64,000 bases of DNA from Sabellastarte sp. h YS-2021. Lineage: Eukaryota; Annelida; Polychaeta; Sabellida; Sabellidae. Location: positions 107,154,221 through 107,218,220 of the forward strand of contig OZ024931.1 in the NCBI GenBank assembly GCA_964017235.1, in the 5' to 3' direction. This document shows positions 12,001 to 23,432 of this stretch, in pieces (position 1 is the stretch's first letter; each line of letters starts with the position of its first letter). The notes beneath the pieces are model-generated. The model did no database searches. It saw only the letters and a list, made by a program, of their open reading frames with translations, and was not told the origin of the DNA. A program made the position numbers and the translations under genes.

Positions 12001-14000
12001 CTTAGATATGAAATAGACAGTTAAATAAAAATGCAAGTGATATCATTTTGTGATATTTTATGGGAAAATATTTTGGGAACAAAATGTACACTATCCTAAT
12101 TTTATCTGTTTGCATTTCATTGATACTGTAAGACTGTAAAATAAATTGTTATTGTGACCTTGTCAGTGCTTTTCGATATAACAATTTTAATCATGATGTA
12201 ATCAGCGATGCTTTGAGGAATAGCAATGAATAAAAGTTTGGATAAGTGAGGAATAATTTCTACATGAATTTTTCTGTAATACTCAATTTGAAATATAATA
12301 GGAATACTTATCAAATGACACATGCAGAAAAAATATATCACACAATATTGCTAACAATATTATATGAGTGCAAAGGAAGGGTATTATATTATAAATTTTT
12401 TTCTACATGTATAATGGGGATTTTCAAAATTTTATTATCCACAATTTTGTAAGCTTTGTGCATTAAATAAATAAATATTTCAAGAGAAAAGGTAAAAAAT
12501 GCTGATATATATACAGGGGCAACAGTGAGTATAAAAACCTCAATATTTAACTTGTCATTTTTCAGTCATTTCTGTACAGATTTTACTCATAAAAAATGAG
12601 CAGAAGCACTGTTAAAAGGCCTTTCCAATGATATAATACTTATTTGTATTTAAGTACTGGTATTTAGTTGAATTTACAATGTGGAAATACTTGGCTGCGA
12701 TGGCAGAAGTTTGCACTCTGGGAGTGATTTCTAGTTAATTAGGTAGCATGTGCCATGTTTATGTTAGTATGTTTACTTTAGCCTCACATTTGAAGTAAAT
12801 AATGTTCAGCAACATTGTGTAATAATGCTATGGTAATAGGTGGTGTATAATATTTCTATCATAGAGCATGCACTCTGTATTTTGTGAAAATTTTCAGTGA
12901 AATGTGAAGTCTGAAAATTAGACTTAATCAGTGTCTGGAAATGGGCTTTTTGCATATAATTTTTATATTCATTGTATCTTGATCAAGTATTTAGTTTTTG
13001 TTTTTGCATATATTCTTATATTTATTCTCGATTACTAATTTTGCAGTGTGTATTATACTCTACTAAGATATAGATCAAGTGCTGGGAAGTCTGATTTAAT
13101 GGAGTTTAGTTGTTGTTATTTTGATCAAATGCAAAGCTGAAAGAAGCACAACCTGCAGCTAAATGAAAATGCGAGTGATATCATTTTGTGATATTTTATG
13201 GTAAAATATTTTTGGGGACAAAATGTAAACTATCCTAATTTTATCTGTTTGCATTTCATTGATTCTGTAAGACTGTAAAATAAATTGTTATTGTAACCTT
13301 GTCAGTGCTTTTTGATATAACAATTTTAATCATGATATAATCAACGATGCTTTGAGGAATAGCAATGAATAAAAGTTTGGATAAGTGAGGAATAATTTCT
13401 ACATGAATTTTTCTGTAATACTCAATTTGAAATATAATAGGAATATTTATCAAATGACACATACAGAAAAATATATCACACAATATGCTTTAGTATTACA
13501 TTTGAAGTAAATAATGTTCAGCAACATTGTGTAATAATGTTGTGGTAATATGTAATGGATAATATTTCTATGATACAGTGTGCGCTCTGTATTTTGTGTA
13601 AATTTTCATTGAGATATGAAGGCTGCAAATTAGATTATTTTAATCATTACTATGTGGTTAGTGTTTTGCATATATTCTTATATTTATTCTTGATTTCTGT
13701 TTTTTTTTCAATGTGTATTTTATTCTACTAAGGTATAGATTAAGTGTTGCAAAGTGTGATTAAATGGAGGTTCTTTATTGTTATTTTGATCAAATGAAAT
13801 ATAAGAGAGAGATGATTTTGTGATATTTTATGGCAAAATATTTCTATTGGGGGAGAAAATGTATATTACCCCAATTTTATCTGTTTGCGTCTGATAAATT
13901 CTGTAAAAATGCAAAAAGGGTTGTTATTGTGCCTTTTTCAATGCTTTTAGATATATCACTTTTAACCATGATATCATCAATGATGATTTGAGGAATAGCA
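9030..14000. repeat. Head-to-tail array of about 1.15-kb units
   Basis: The marker 'TTTGCATTTCATTGAT' recurs near 10021, 10958, 12108 and 13247, and 'CCTCACATTTGAAGTAAA' near 9543, 10694, 11631 and 12781. Unit lengths are therefore about 1151, 937, 1150 and 1139 bases. The 937-base unit lacks roughly 213 bases between the 'AATTTTGTAGTGTG' step and the 'CATTTCATTGATT' step. The three core units are almost identical; the outer ones (9030-9540 and 13496-14000) are much more diverged. The small mirrored open frames inside each unit are repeat artefacts. No protein motif, pol III box or known element end was recognised. Confidence 0.85.
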
Positions 14001-15020
14001 ATGAATAAAATTGTACGTATTATGGGAATAACATCTGAATTTTTATGATAATACAGTGGTTAGCATCTGGATATTGCTCACCTTTCAAGTTATGAAATTA
14101 TTAGTGCTTGTATTAACATTAACTAGATAGTTTTATATAAGTTTTTGCTTTTCACAATAAAAGGCCAGATTGGCCACCAAAATATTGATGTTTTTTGTGT
14201 TATGTATGCAGTAAGAGAAGGGAGCAGGTTTAACTGGACAGTTACATGAAATTTAAATTGTCTATATAAGAAATGGATTGTAAGTTTTCCCAGTAAGTTA
14301 TTCACATAATAGAATGGTGCTAAACTGGGGAGATTATTAGATTTCTTGGTGAACTTCCATTCATTTGCTGCATTTTTGCCGCATGCAAAATCTAATGAAG
14401 ATTATAACAAACAAGAATAAAGTGTCCCGAGGGCACTATATTGGCTAACATTTCAAGAAAAAGGTTTTAGCATTTTGTTGCATGGATAAAACTCAATAAT
14501 ATGTGCAAAGGTGATGAACATAGAATGATGACTTACCATTCCAAGATATTTGTGATTTTTCAAAAATATCACATAGCAAAATTCTATTCAGAAACATTGG
14601 GGACAATACCAATCAGGACTTGTTGGTATCTTGAACGTCTTAAAAATAGCTTGCAGTTGTATCCCTTACTGTTTCTGAAGCATTGTGAATTTTCAAAAAT
14701 ACTACTAAGTCACACAGTGTGCTAAAATTGAAATTTGCGATAATTATTCCCAGCAAATATCACTACCCTGTTGGATTAAAAATGAGCTCAAAATATCTTG
14801 CCCTTTCTAAGGCAACTTTTTCAAAAATGGTGGAAAATTTGCAGAAATTAAACCAAAAGTAAACTTTTCAAAATATTGAATAATGATTTCCAGCAGTTTT
14901 AACCACCTTATAGTGTCGAAAATGAACTTAAAATTGACATATTTTGAATGGCCCTTTTTGATTATATACACCAAATATCTATTGAAAATTACATAGGCAA
15001 AGTATTTGCTAAGGCAAAAA
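14001..15020. other. AT-rich stretch with no recognised feature
   Basis: The open frames here have no family motif and no splice-consistent partner. The sequence runs directly into the DIRS relic that starts near 15030. Confidence 0.5.
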
Positions 15021-15029
15021 TGAAGCATG

Positions 15030-17240
15030 CCACAGCAGTGTGTGAAGGTGTTATGGGATTTCCAATGACAGGCCGCAAACTGTTCTAAGGAAATTGCTGA
15101 CTGAAAAGCCTTAAAAGTAGTGAAGGCCTTAACATCATGGACTTTAACGGATGTAGAGAAAGGGGGCTTCTAACCAGAGAGCCAATAACATAGGATAACA
15201 GTTTGCTTGATCCATGATGAGATTGTGTCAGCGGATATATCTTTGTCTCAGCCTTTCTTGAAGGAGAAAAACATCAATTCCTTGTTCCTCCTGAGGCCTG
15301 AGGTCCTGGCCAGATAGTAGCTAAGAGCTCTAACCGGGCATATGGACTGGTCAGCCTTGAGTGATTATTCCAGAGCCCCGTGCAGGAATAACTGCTAGTG
15401 CCACACACTCTGGACCCTCATTAGCCCATTGATTCTTTGAAGGAAAACTGGGTGAGGAGTACAGATACACCTTGGACCAGTCTGTCTGGTTTTTGACGTT
15501 TTGTCTAACCAAGCATGGATCTTACTACTGCATTTTGCAGTACCCTGAGCTAAGACGAAGACAGTCTTGAAAGTCAGGTGCTTCAAGAAGGCCTCTTTGA
15601 GGAATTCAAAAAGAGCCTTAATAAGCTGGTGAAGTACTAGAGAAAGGTTCCAAGAGGGTATACCTGTGTGCCTCTTTGGTCTGTCTCTGTGGAAGCTGTC
15701 TACGAGACGAGTGAGAATTTCATCCTTGCTGATATTAATGGATGAATTTCCCAGTTTTTCCGCTGTGGCTGAGCAATAGTACTTGGCTGTAGCTTCCTCT
15801 CATAGAAAAGATACAGGAGGAAGTTGACTCTAGAATTAATAGCTGGAGCCCTGAAGTCCACCTGATTAATTTGGCACCATTTTATAAAAATGGATCACTT
15901 TGATTACCCTCAATATGAGCTGCCACTGCTTCAGAGAGGCCCTGCGTTTTGATAGCAGAGGCTCCAACCATGGAGATTTAAATTTGCCAGATTCATGTGA
16001 GGAATCGATGGGCTGATTGATGGGCGGAGTGAGGAGATTGGGCAGTCTTTGCTGGCACATCTGTCAGATTTAAACCATTTTTCATAAATGTTAAATGTCT
16101 TGCATAAGAAACAGTGGTCTCTCTTGTCCTGGCTCGTCTTACAGAATAGATCATGCATGTATGTCTTTCTTATTTTACAATCTGGAAACAAAGTGGCCAG
16201 ATGAAGTGGAGCATTCCTAAGAGCAGCTAAAGTGTCCAGTTTAATGCCTGTCTTTAGGTTGTATAAGTAGGCATCCCTCCTAACTAGTGTCAATTTTGCC
16301 CATCTACACACAAAGTCTGAGAAGTACTTTATAGTTTTGGCCATCGCAAAACTCTCATTTTGACTGAAGTTAATCAGACACTACAGTTTTTCTGTGGCAC
16401 TCTGAACTCTTGCCTAGGCCTTGCCCTTGACCTGGTCATCCTGTATAAGTTGGAGTTGGATGAACATATTGTCTTGTATTTCTGTGAGACACACGTTGAA
16501 ACCGGCCACCAGGTTACACATGTAAGTTGCTTCCTTCATGACTTTCTCCCTGAGATTCTCTTCTGAAATTGATCAGGAAGCAGTCAGTGTTGATGTCAGC
16601 CCTGATGAACTGTGTGTAAGATCTGTTCAACCTGGCCAACTCGCACGCGAGGGATACCTTGTCTCCTGTAGATTCAGCTTTTAAGATGTAGAGTCCATAC
16701 CAGATGGAGTCCATAGTACGTGGCTTCATGACAAAGTGGTTCTTTTGTAGTCCACCAGCACCTGTGCTTCTTCAGCATCATTTCATGACCATTCACCTTC
16801 CTTATCTGCAGTTTTGTTTCTTGACTGGTCAAGGCAGGTGGCATCAAGCATTTAAAGTTCCAGCTTCGAGTCTGGGTAAAGGTCCTGCAGTGGTGACCTG
16901 GTCACAGATGTAGTTGTAAATTCCCTGTGGAGAAATTCTGGAGCTTTGTTGGTGATCTGGTCGGTCTGGTCAGTCTGCTGTTTGTTTGGTGGCAGGAAAG
17001 GAGTTTGACTAACTGCACAGGCTGGAGGTTCCTGAGAGGTAGCAACCTTCACTAGACTAAATGTCGGTTGGTCAGTCGGCTGCTTCTCAGAAGATTTCAA
17101 TGTCAGGAGTGCTTCACTCCTGGCCATTTAGAGAGACCATCTTCTAAAGGCAGTCAATTTTTTGTTGTATGAGCTGGGATCAAATTCTTGTTCTTTTCTT
17201 TGGGTGAATCTTTAGCAGTTTCAGCAGCAGGGTTGTCTGG
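15030..17240 (-). mobile_element. DIRS-like retrotransposon relic with RT and RNase H deleted
   Basis: Read on the minus strand: gag (about 17130-16090), the linker that normally precedes the recombinase (16060-15870), then the tyrosine recombinase (15850-15030). The order matches the longer copies at 38.2-46.3 and 53.0-58.2 kb, but the whole RT-RNase H block is missing. The recombinase C-terminal motif reads HDVK where the fuller copy has HDAR, so the catalytic Arg is lost. The copy ends in 'WKSHNTF' followed by a degraded nucleophile region. No terminal repeats could be placed. Confidence 0.72.
15931..16344 (-). pseudogene. DIRS gag C-terminus fused in frame to the pre-recombinase linker
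   Basis: 137 codons. The first half carries the gag signature (MAKTIKYFSDFVCRWAKLTL, then RRDAYLY, a LRNAP step and LFPD). The last 20 residues (NLNLHGWSLCYQNAGPL) match the linker that lies after RNase H in the copy at 54.6 kb. The deletion of RT-RNase H therefore left the frame open across the junction. This could be chance or a non-autonomous derivative that kept a gag-linker product. A separate upstream gag piece with Pro/Gln/Thr-rich low-complexity sequence is at 16852-17127. Confidence 0.6.
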
Positions 17241-17943
17241 AGTTTTAGTGTTTGTGAACACTATGATTACTTTACTTTTAAATTTTCTCAATTACAACAT
17301 TTTTATAGATATGTACAAACACCATAACAACTGCTTAAGAATACGAAACACTATCAATGTGCACCTGGCATCTCACAGGTATTCAAATGTTATTTAAGAT
17401 TTGTCTAAACCTAAATACAATCAATGGTAAGCTTATTTCGCAGTATATATAAAATTTCAACAAAACATGTAGATAGGTATCCCATTAATCATAATAATTA
17501 TTCCACATGCATGCACCACTTCCGCCTCTGAACTATATATTACTGGACGTAGGCCTTTGATTCTCTCCTCCATATACCAGCCTGATTGCTAGATGTGTGC
17601 GTTTTATAAAGCAATTTTCACATGGTGGTAGTAGATGACTTTTCATTTCACATATTTTCAACACAGAACAGATGATACTGGAGCTCAGATACTTTGGTGG
17701 TTAATGCTTTTGGGCATAGAGGGAATAAGGAAATGCTTCTATTTTTTATCAGTTCTGGAGACAGGTTCCATTCTTGACCCAAAAGAACATGTCCTGGGTT
17801 TCCTTGTTGTTGATCAAAAGCTTTAGGGTATTTGTTTTCTTTTCCCTGCAAAAGCGCAACACCCAGTAGTTGCATACAACCCAATTAGAGCTCTATAAAC
17901 TGCCATGCCAACACTGGCAGCAACCTTGTTTGTATCTACTAGT
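17241..17943. other. No supported gene
   Basis: AT-rich sequence. A 'TTTCACATATTTTCAACACAG' type stretch near 17645 resembles the gag/RT spacer of the DIRS copies (29460, 44004 and 56413), so a small DIRS scrap may lie at 17640-17900. It is too short to classify. Confidence 0.35.
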
Positions 17944-19036
17944 CAGACATTTGCCCAACTACTTTCATAAGTATTTAAATGCAAATAGGTACTTTTCAAT
18001 TCTTCAAATGTAAATACTCTAATTTTCTTCAAATACAAATACACTTTCAAATACTTTGACTTATATTTTAGGGTACATCAATAAACTAAATGTGAAAATT
18101 GTAATGCACACAAAATAAATTGAAGATGGTAAAACACTTAAAAATAAACTTTCAACTTTCTCTGGAAACAAAATAATCGAAGTTAGCTATAAGTTGTGTC
18201 ATTTTGTAAAAACAAGTAGTGAAAAGAGCAAAAATAAATCGTTGTTTAATTTAATACAGTGGGAATTAGGTACAACAATAGTATCATATTTAAAAACAGC
18301 TGTAGAAAAATGAATGAATCTAAAGTATTAAAAAAGAGTGTGTTTTAAAATTATCTCACGAATTTATAAGATATTTAGTTCTAAATTAAGTAGCTTCAAT
18401 TATAATGCATAAACCTTTGTAGTTCAGTAACATGTATTACGGTAGAACTACTTAAAATTGTAACCTTCAAGGGATTGAGGGGATTAGTGGTTTTCTGGCG
18501 TCTTGAACCTTCTCAAAATCTTTTACTAAATGTTTGTTTTTGTGCTTATGCATCTTGAGACAAATTGACAATGATAGGATTGTCACTTATACGTTTAACT
18601 TTTGTACAAGCAGGACAATGAGATTGTTTTTGAACCTGTTGATGTCAATTGAAACGTCACTTTGTTAAGAGATCAAAAACACATTGACAAAATATTCCTT
18701 AATAGCTAAGCATCTTCAAAGAGGTACATTTATAATATTAGTAATAACTAATAAGTCAATAAAAATATAATATGTTACCTTCATAAAATGATTAACTGAC
18801 TTCAGCAATAAACAACAATTATAGTAATAAAAAAGCATTAACTTATTATCAAAAGCTTTGCAAAAAGAATGAAAACTCAGTACATCTGCTTGTACAGTAG
18901 ATTTTATTTGTATTTGTAAACTGTATTTTAAAGTATTTTTTTCCAATGCAACTACTTTTCATTTCGAAAGTTCAAATGCAAATACATTCAAAAAGAAGGT
19001 ATTTAAAATGCATTGAAGTGCAAATGCATATGTCTG
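17944..19036. mobile_element. Candidate AT-rich DNA-transposon-derived element (hAT-like MITE)
   Basis: The left end reads CAGACATTTGCCC with 'AAGTATTTAAATGCAAATAG' close behind. The right end, reverse complemented, reads CAGACATATGC, then AAATACC and TGTATTTGCATTTGAA. Such 'TATTTGAAATACAAATAC'-type ends are common in hAT-derived MITEs. The interior has no coding motif. An 8-bp target duplication was not found, so both the boundaries and the superfamily are tentative. Confidence 0.45.
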
Positions 19037-19990
19037 CTTCAGGCCTTGTATGCATTCTAGTGCCACACTTTTGGTACAAAGGAACCTCAATTTTGTCACA
19101 ATGATAAACACATAAAGACATGTGAGTCGTCTCAGCAGATTACTGAATGGTATTCCTGTGGCATGAGCAGGGTGAAGCAGTAGGTGACCATCTGCTTATT
19201 TGTTGATATTGAAAAGTAGGCACCTCTAATCTTAAGATTTAATTTTGTATCATTTGTTACCCACAGTAGCATACAAAACTTTATGCTGGAGTCCTCTCTG
19301 TACTGTGCCTTCCTCCATTCATTCATTCCTTCCTCCATTCATAATGAAGATAATGAGACTAGTTTTGTTGTTTACTCTGGAAACTCATCCATTACCTTAT
19401 CTTCTATGTGTTGTTATCTTGTTAATCTATGTTCTTAATAGAGTTCCCCCTTTATATGTCAATCACAAAATCTGTTCTGGTACTTTGACTACCTTCCCTC
19501 AGAGCTTTACTCATAATTCATGTGGCAATTTCTCCAAAAGTAACTTGATCCTTTTTCCCTCTGGACCAAGTCCATTCCACCAGTTACTGCTCCGGAGTTC
19601 TCAGGAAACTGATCTGCGACTGCTATAGGTTTCCGAAAGGTTGTGGCCAAAGTAGCTTTATCTTTCTCAGTAATCCTGGTCTGAACAAGGTCCAGGGCCA
19701 AGGGAATGAGAAAGGATAGCTTCTATACATGGACTTAGCCCTGGTGCCCTCACTATGTGGTAAGATACCTGTTTGAATATGATTGAGCTATGATATTTTT
19801 ATAGTTTGGGGGGAAAAGTGTGAGGTTCCATACAGTGAGCATTCTTGTTTTTATAAATAACATAGCAGGCTCATGTTGGCCAAGTTCTTGTAAGCCAGTT
19901 TTATTTATTTTTGGCGATAAGCTGTTATGTACCATCATTAAGTGTGCCTAAACTTTCATTGTTTCACACAAACCAAACACATGTAAGACT
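19037..19990. other. No supported gene
   Basis: The minus-strand frame at 19507-19701 has the Thr/Lys/Pro composition of DIRS gag but no clear motif, so a degraded gag fragment is possible. The plus frame at 19245-19628 overlaps it antisense and shows no domain. Confidence 0.3.
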
Positions 19991-19994
19991 GTAA

Positions 19995-20115
19995 ATAAGG
20001 AATAACAAAGATTTTATAGGTCAAGGTCACTACGGCAAGGTCAAATGTCAAATCAAGGTCACACCATGAGGTTGCAAACCTACACCCCCTAACCAATGTC
20101 CCTACCAAGTACCTG
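19995..20115 (-). repeat. Copy of the TGACCT/AGGTCA-rich repeat
   Basis: It carries 'TAGGTCAAGGTCACTACGG', 'CAAATCAAGGTCACACCATG' and 'CCTAACCAATGTCCCTACC', the reverse complement of the unit at 2735-3300. A more degraded partner lies at 20620-20775 with the matching 'CCAAGTATGAACTTCCTACACC' segment. Confidence 0.75.
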
Positions 20116-20619
20116 GGTTAGTATTAAGTGGGTCGATTTTTATGTTGTTTCAGTGCTGTGTAAAAACTAAATTTTATAGAAACGTGATATTTGGTAGAAA
20201 TATAAAAGAAAGTATTAGAGCTACGTATCTTTGTATAAATAATTTTCACATAACTTACTTTGTAACAACTATAATTGAAAAAAAACCTTTGAAACATATC
20301 TACATAAAATTTTCATATTGTGGGTCGATTTGTTTGTTGAAAAATAGTCTTGTCTTATTCCTTTTATCAAGTTATCAATCTATTTTTTATTTATTATATT
20401 TACAAATTTATGAGAAAAAAGGTGTACAAAATAACCAAAAGTAATATGTTTCAGTGCAGTTATGTCTTGTAAATAATTTCAAACATTTTTTTGAGATAAG
20501 ATTATGCAGCCTTTGCTAATTTAGCTTTCTTATGTAAATTCCTGAAAAATTTACCCACTTCATGCTAACCCATATACCAGTATTCTTCACCTTACAATTT
20601 TGGAAATATAACCCAAATA

Positions 20620-20775
20620 AGATTTTAAAGGCCAAAATCACTATGGCAAGGTCAAATCAAAGTCACACGTGGCAGACTTATACTCCCCAACCCACTCAAT
20701 GCCACTTACCAAGTATGAACTTCCTACACCTTCCAGTTTCTGAGATACACCCCTCTCCACAACTTTTGTTCATAA
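20620..20775 (-). repeat. Degraded copy of the TGACCT/AGGTCA-rich repeat
   Basis: It shares GGCAAGGTCAAATCAAAG, a CACTTACCAAGTATGAA step and a TTTCTGAGATACA step with the copies at 2.7 and 58.5 kb. Between the two copies (20116-20619) the DNA is AT-rich with no recognised feature. Confidence 0.65.
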
Positions 20776-20815
20776 AGGAGACAAAACAAATAATCCAAGA
20801 AAAGATTGTTTCATA

Positions 20816-21659
20816 GGTGCTTATGGGCACCACTGTTGTCAGTCTTTCACCTCGAGAGGGCCTTTCGGAAATATGGAAACACTTTCATAAGTTCATCTTT
20901 TTTTCAATTTGTGACTCTTGATTGCTAGGCAACTATTGTGTTTCATGACTTCTGGGAAATAAGTCTCCACACATTGGTGCCGATAGCTTGGGTTTGCCAG
21001 TTTGAAATTTGATTTTTGCGAATTACGGACCTGCTTATAAATTTGTTTCAATTTTGTTCAATAAGATTTTAAACTGTTTTAGTTGAGTTTAAAAGAAGAC
21101 ATTTTAGACTTATATATCGACATTTTATTCGTGTGACTTGTTTAATTCCCTTGTAATACACCAGATCTGGAGACTGTTGATTAGTGATCTCAGCTCTTCT
21201 GTTGGCTACTTTGACAACCTCAGGTTTGTTCTGGATGCTGTAGAAGGGCGGTCTACCATATTTACTATCATTTTTATCATCTGTCTAGTTCATTCGGTTC
21301 AGTTTGTCAAAGTAGCAGGGATACCCATCCGTGGGTGTATGTTACTTTAGATACATTTGTGACATTATAAACCTAAAAATGGTCAAAAGAAAATCTTAAA
21401 AAAAAATTCTATAAAATATAATTCAAAACATGGCCTGCCCCGGGTAAGAAATGTAAAAGGACTATGAACCTTCTCAGAAAACAATGCACTCTAACCTTCA
21501 TCTGATGAATCTAGTGAAAATGACTTGTTGTACAGTCTCCTTATGTCCTAATGAAAACTTCATCAGAAGAAACTAAAACACAGAAGGATGGTTATTTTCA
21601 GATGTCTTCGGGCTCAGCTTGAGCTGGAACTAGTGATCTTTCAGTTGTCAAACGACCTT
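20816..21659. other. No supported gene
   Basis: AT-rich. An imperfect inverted repeat, GGCTACTTTGACAAC near 21200 and GTTTGTCAAAGTAGC near 21300, encloses about 90 bases and may be a small foldback. Nothing else was recognised. Confidence 0.35.
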
Positions 21660-21671
21660 CCTCTGACGATG

Positions 21672-21890
21672 GGGGCTCGGTGGTGTAGCGGTGTGCTCAC
21701 CTCTAACCTCTGAGGTCGGCAGTTTGTATCTCCACCCGGGCACTTCATGCTGGGAAATTTGTAGTTACCTGCCGATGCCCAGTGGTTTACAATGCAGAAT
21801 CTTGACCAACTAGTATGCACTGGTTCCTACACCCTTAAACTACTCCTAGCAGCATGACCCTGACTGTTAAAACAAAAAGTAAATCTAAAT
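21672..21890 (+). repeat. tRNA-derived SINE with target duplication
   Basis: The head (GGGGCTCGGTGGTGTAGCGG) has a box-A-like stretch. The body matches the other SINEs ('GGAAATTTGTAGTTACCTGC', 'ATGCACTGGTTCC', a CATGACCCTGACTGTTAAAA tail). Flanks CCTCTGACGATG (21660-21671) and CCTCTGATGATG (21891-21902) form a 12-bp duplication with one mismatch. Confidence 0.85.
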
Positions 21891-21904
21891 CCTCTGATGA
21901 TGTG

Positions 21905-22690
21905 ATGATATGCAGATACGAATTCTACAAGAGCTACAGCAAGTCACCTCCAGGTTGGATGCTGTAGCAGATCACGTCAGCAGAAAGAAGAAGTGCAAGG
22001 ACAAGACCTAGGACATGCCCAAGTTAAGTAACTCTTTCTCTGGTGATACTAGCAAAGTAAAGGGTAGAAAAAAGTACATTTGTGCAAAGTAGTTCGGAGT
22101 CTTCCTAGTTTGTCAGTCCTTAGATCTTCAAAAGATGTGAAAAAACGAGTGGATAAAAGAATTGCTCAAATTTAGAGGGCTTTCCAATCGCAAGGTAATG
22201 AAAATCCAAAAGTAAAAAACTGAATGGGGGAGTCGAAGTTTGAGTGTCCAAGAAAGTTGCATGGCCGCATGATGGATTCTAGGTGGCAGTACAAAGCATT
22301 GCATTACACATGACCAGTTAACAATTACTCAGTTTGTACAAGGTTTCACGTGAAATATTTAAGATGAAAGCTGTCATGAAATTAGGGGAAAATGCTATTT
22401 TTCAGATTTAATTGAAGATGCAACATATTTCTTGTGGGGGAGTGCAAGGGCATCTCATGCCGTACTCATGTCAGTCATGTGCAAAATGGAGATGGGTACA
22501 GTTAACTGGAATTACACCAATAGGATTGATAGGATCAGACATGCTCATGCACAAAAACACTTGTAAATCATAAACAAAATTGGATCAGAAAGCAAGATCA
22601 CACCAAGAAACCTTGGTTTTGGTAGTCTTTTCAAAGTGACCAATGTCAATTTTGCAAAGACCATGAACTTGCTTGAAAAATGCACAGGCT
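21905..22690 (+). pseudogene. Degraded gag relic of a tyrosine-recombinase retrotransposon
   Basis: Translated across several frameshifts, the stretch gives a coiled LQELQQVTSRLDAVADHVS, a V(R/K)VAWPHD motif, an 'ITQFVQGF' step and, near 22450-22560, a SHAVLM...MEMG..NW...RIDRIRHAHAQKH pattern. These align in order with the gag of the element at 31.4 kb (ICWPQD, WVQGF, HAAVLQEMERGKVSW, KCRHTQRI). Only gag is recognisable; the rest of the element is absent. Confidence 0.6.
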
Positions 22691-23002
22691 TTTAGCTTCT
22701 CTTTAGCTTTTAGCTGTGCTTTTAGCTTCTCCCAGTGCAGAATCCTCCCTCACCCAGAAAGGACTGTAATGTGACCACAAGACGTCAAAGCACGTGCAAG
22801 GCTCTGCTCAGTCTTAATGAGTATACTGGGCACCACTATGGCCACTTCTGGTGATAATATCAATCACAGTGAAAGTGTACATTATTATAGTGAGACTAAT
22901 AGTCATGTGTTTTTATTGATGAATGTTTTGATAGTGTCATTGATGATTCTGATGTGTCACAACGTGTACAAGGTTCAAATATGTCCAGTACTTGTTCAGG
23001 GT

Positions 23003-23235
23003 CCATGGTGGCTCGGCTGTAGGACACTCTTCTGCATATTATGAGGTCAGAGGTTCGAACCCCTGACCCTATGTGGGAAAGTTGGTAGTTTCTTTCTCAT
23101 GGTTGGAAGTTTACAGTACAGAACCTTGACCATATGACCGTATTTACTGTTTTCCTCTGCCCATAAAACTACCCGTCACGATATGACCTGATTAGTATTG
23201 AAAGTGACGTTAAATCCAAATAAATAAAAAAAGGA
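23003..23235 (+). repeat. tRNA-derived SINE
   Basis: The head GGTGGCTCGGCTGTAGGACAC is followed by a good box B (GAGGTTCGAACCCC, near 23049-23062) and the family body: GGGAAAGTTGGTAGTTTCT, TTTACAGTACAGAACC, and a tail CGTCACGATATGACC...GTGACGTTAAATCC ending in AATAAATAAA. No clear target duplication. Confidence 0.85.
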
Positions 23236-23410
23236 CTTACAGTTGTCACCAGGTTTTTACTGGATGGGTTTTAAAAACATACTTGGTTAATAGGCTTAGA
23301 CAGTATCCCAGTTCAGTAGGAATATTACACAACCATAATCTGTCAAATGTATATTTTGCGGATCAACAGATTTGCTTGTGATGTGACTTGAATCTGGATT
23401 ATAAATTTGT

Positions 23411-23432
23411 GATCTACCTCTCGAGGTAGATC
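23411..23432. repeat. Perfect short hairpin
   Basis: GATCTACCTC and GAGGTAGATC form a 10-bp stem with a 2-base loop (TC). Flanking 'TGAATCTGGATT' and 'GGATTCAGATT' extend it imperfectly. The rest of 23236-23950 is AT-rich with poly-T/poly-A runs and no gene. Confidence 0.6.

Noticed and set aside
10030-13483. Repeated 68-75 codon frames on both strands within the 1.15-kb array
   Set aside because: They recur only because the unit is repeated, overlap each other antisense, and show no domain or codon bias.
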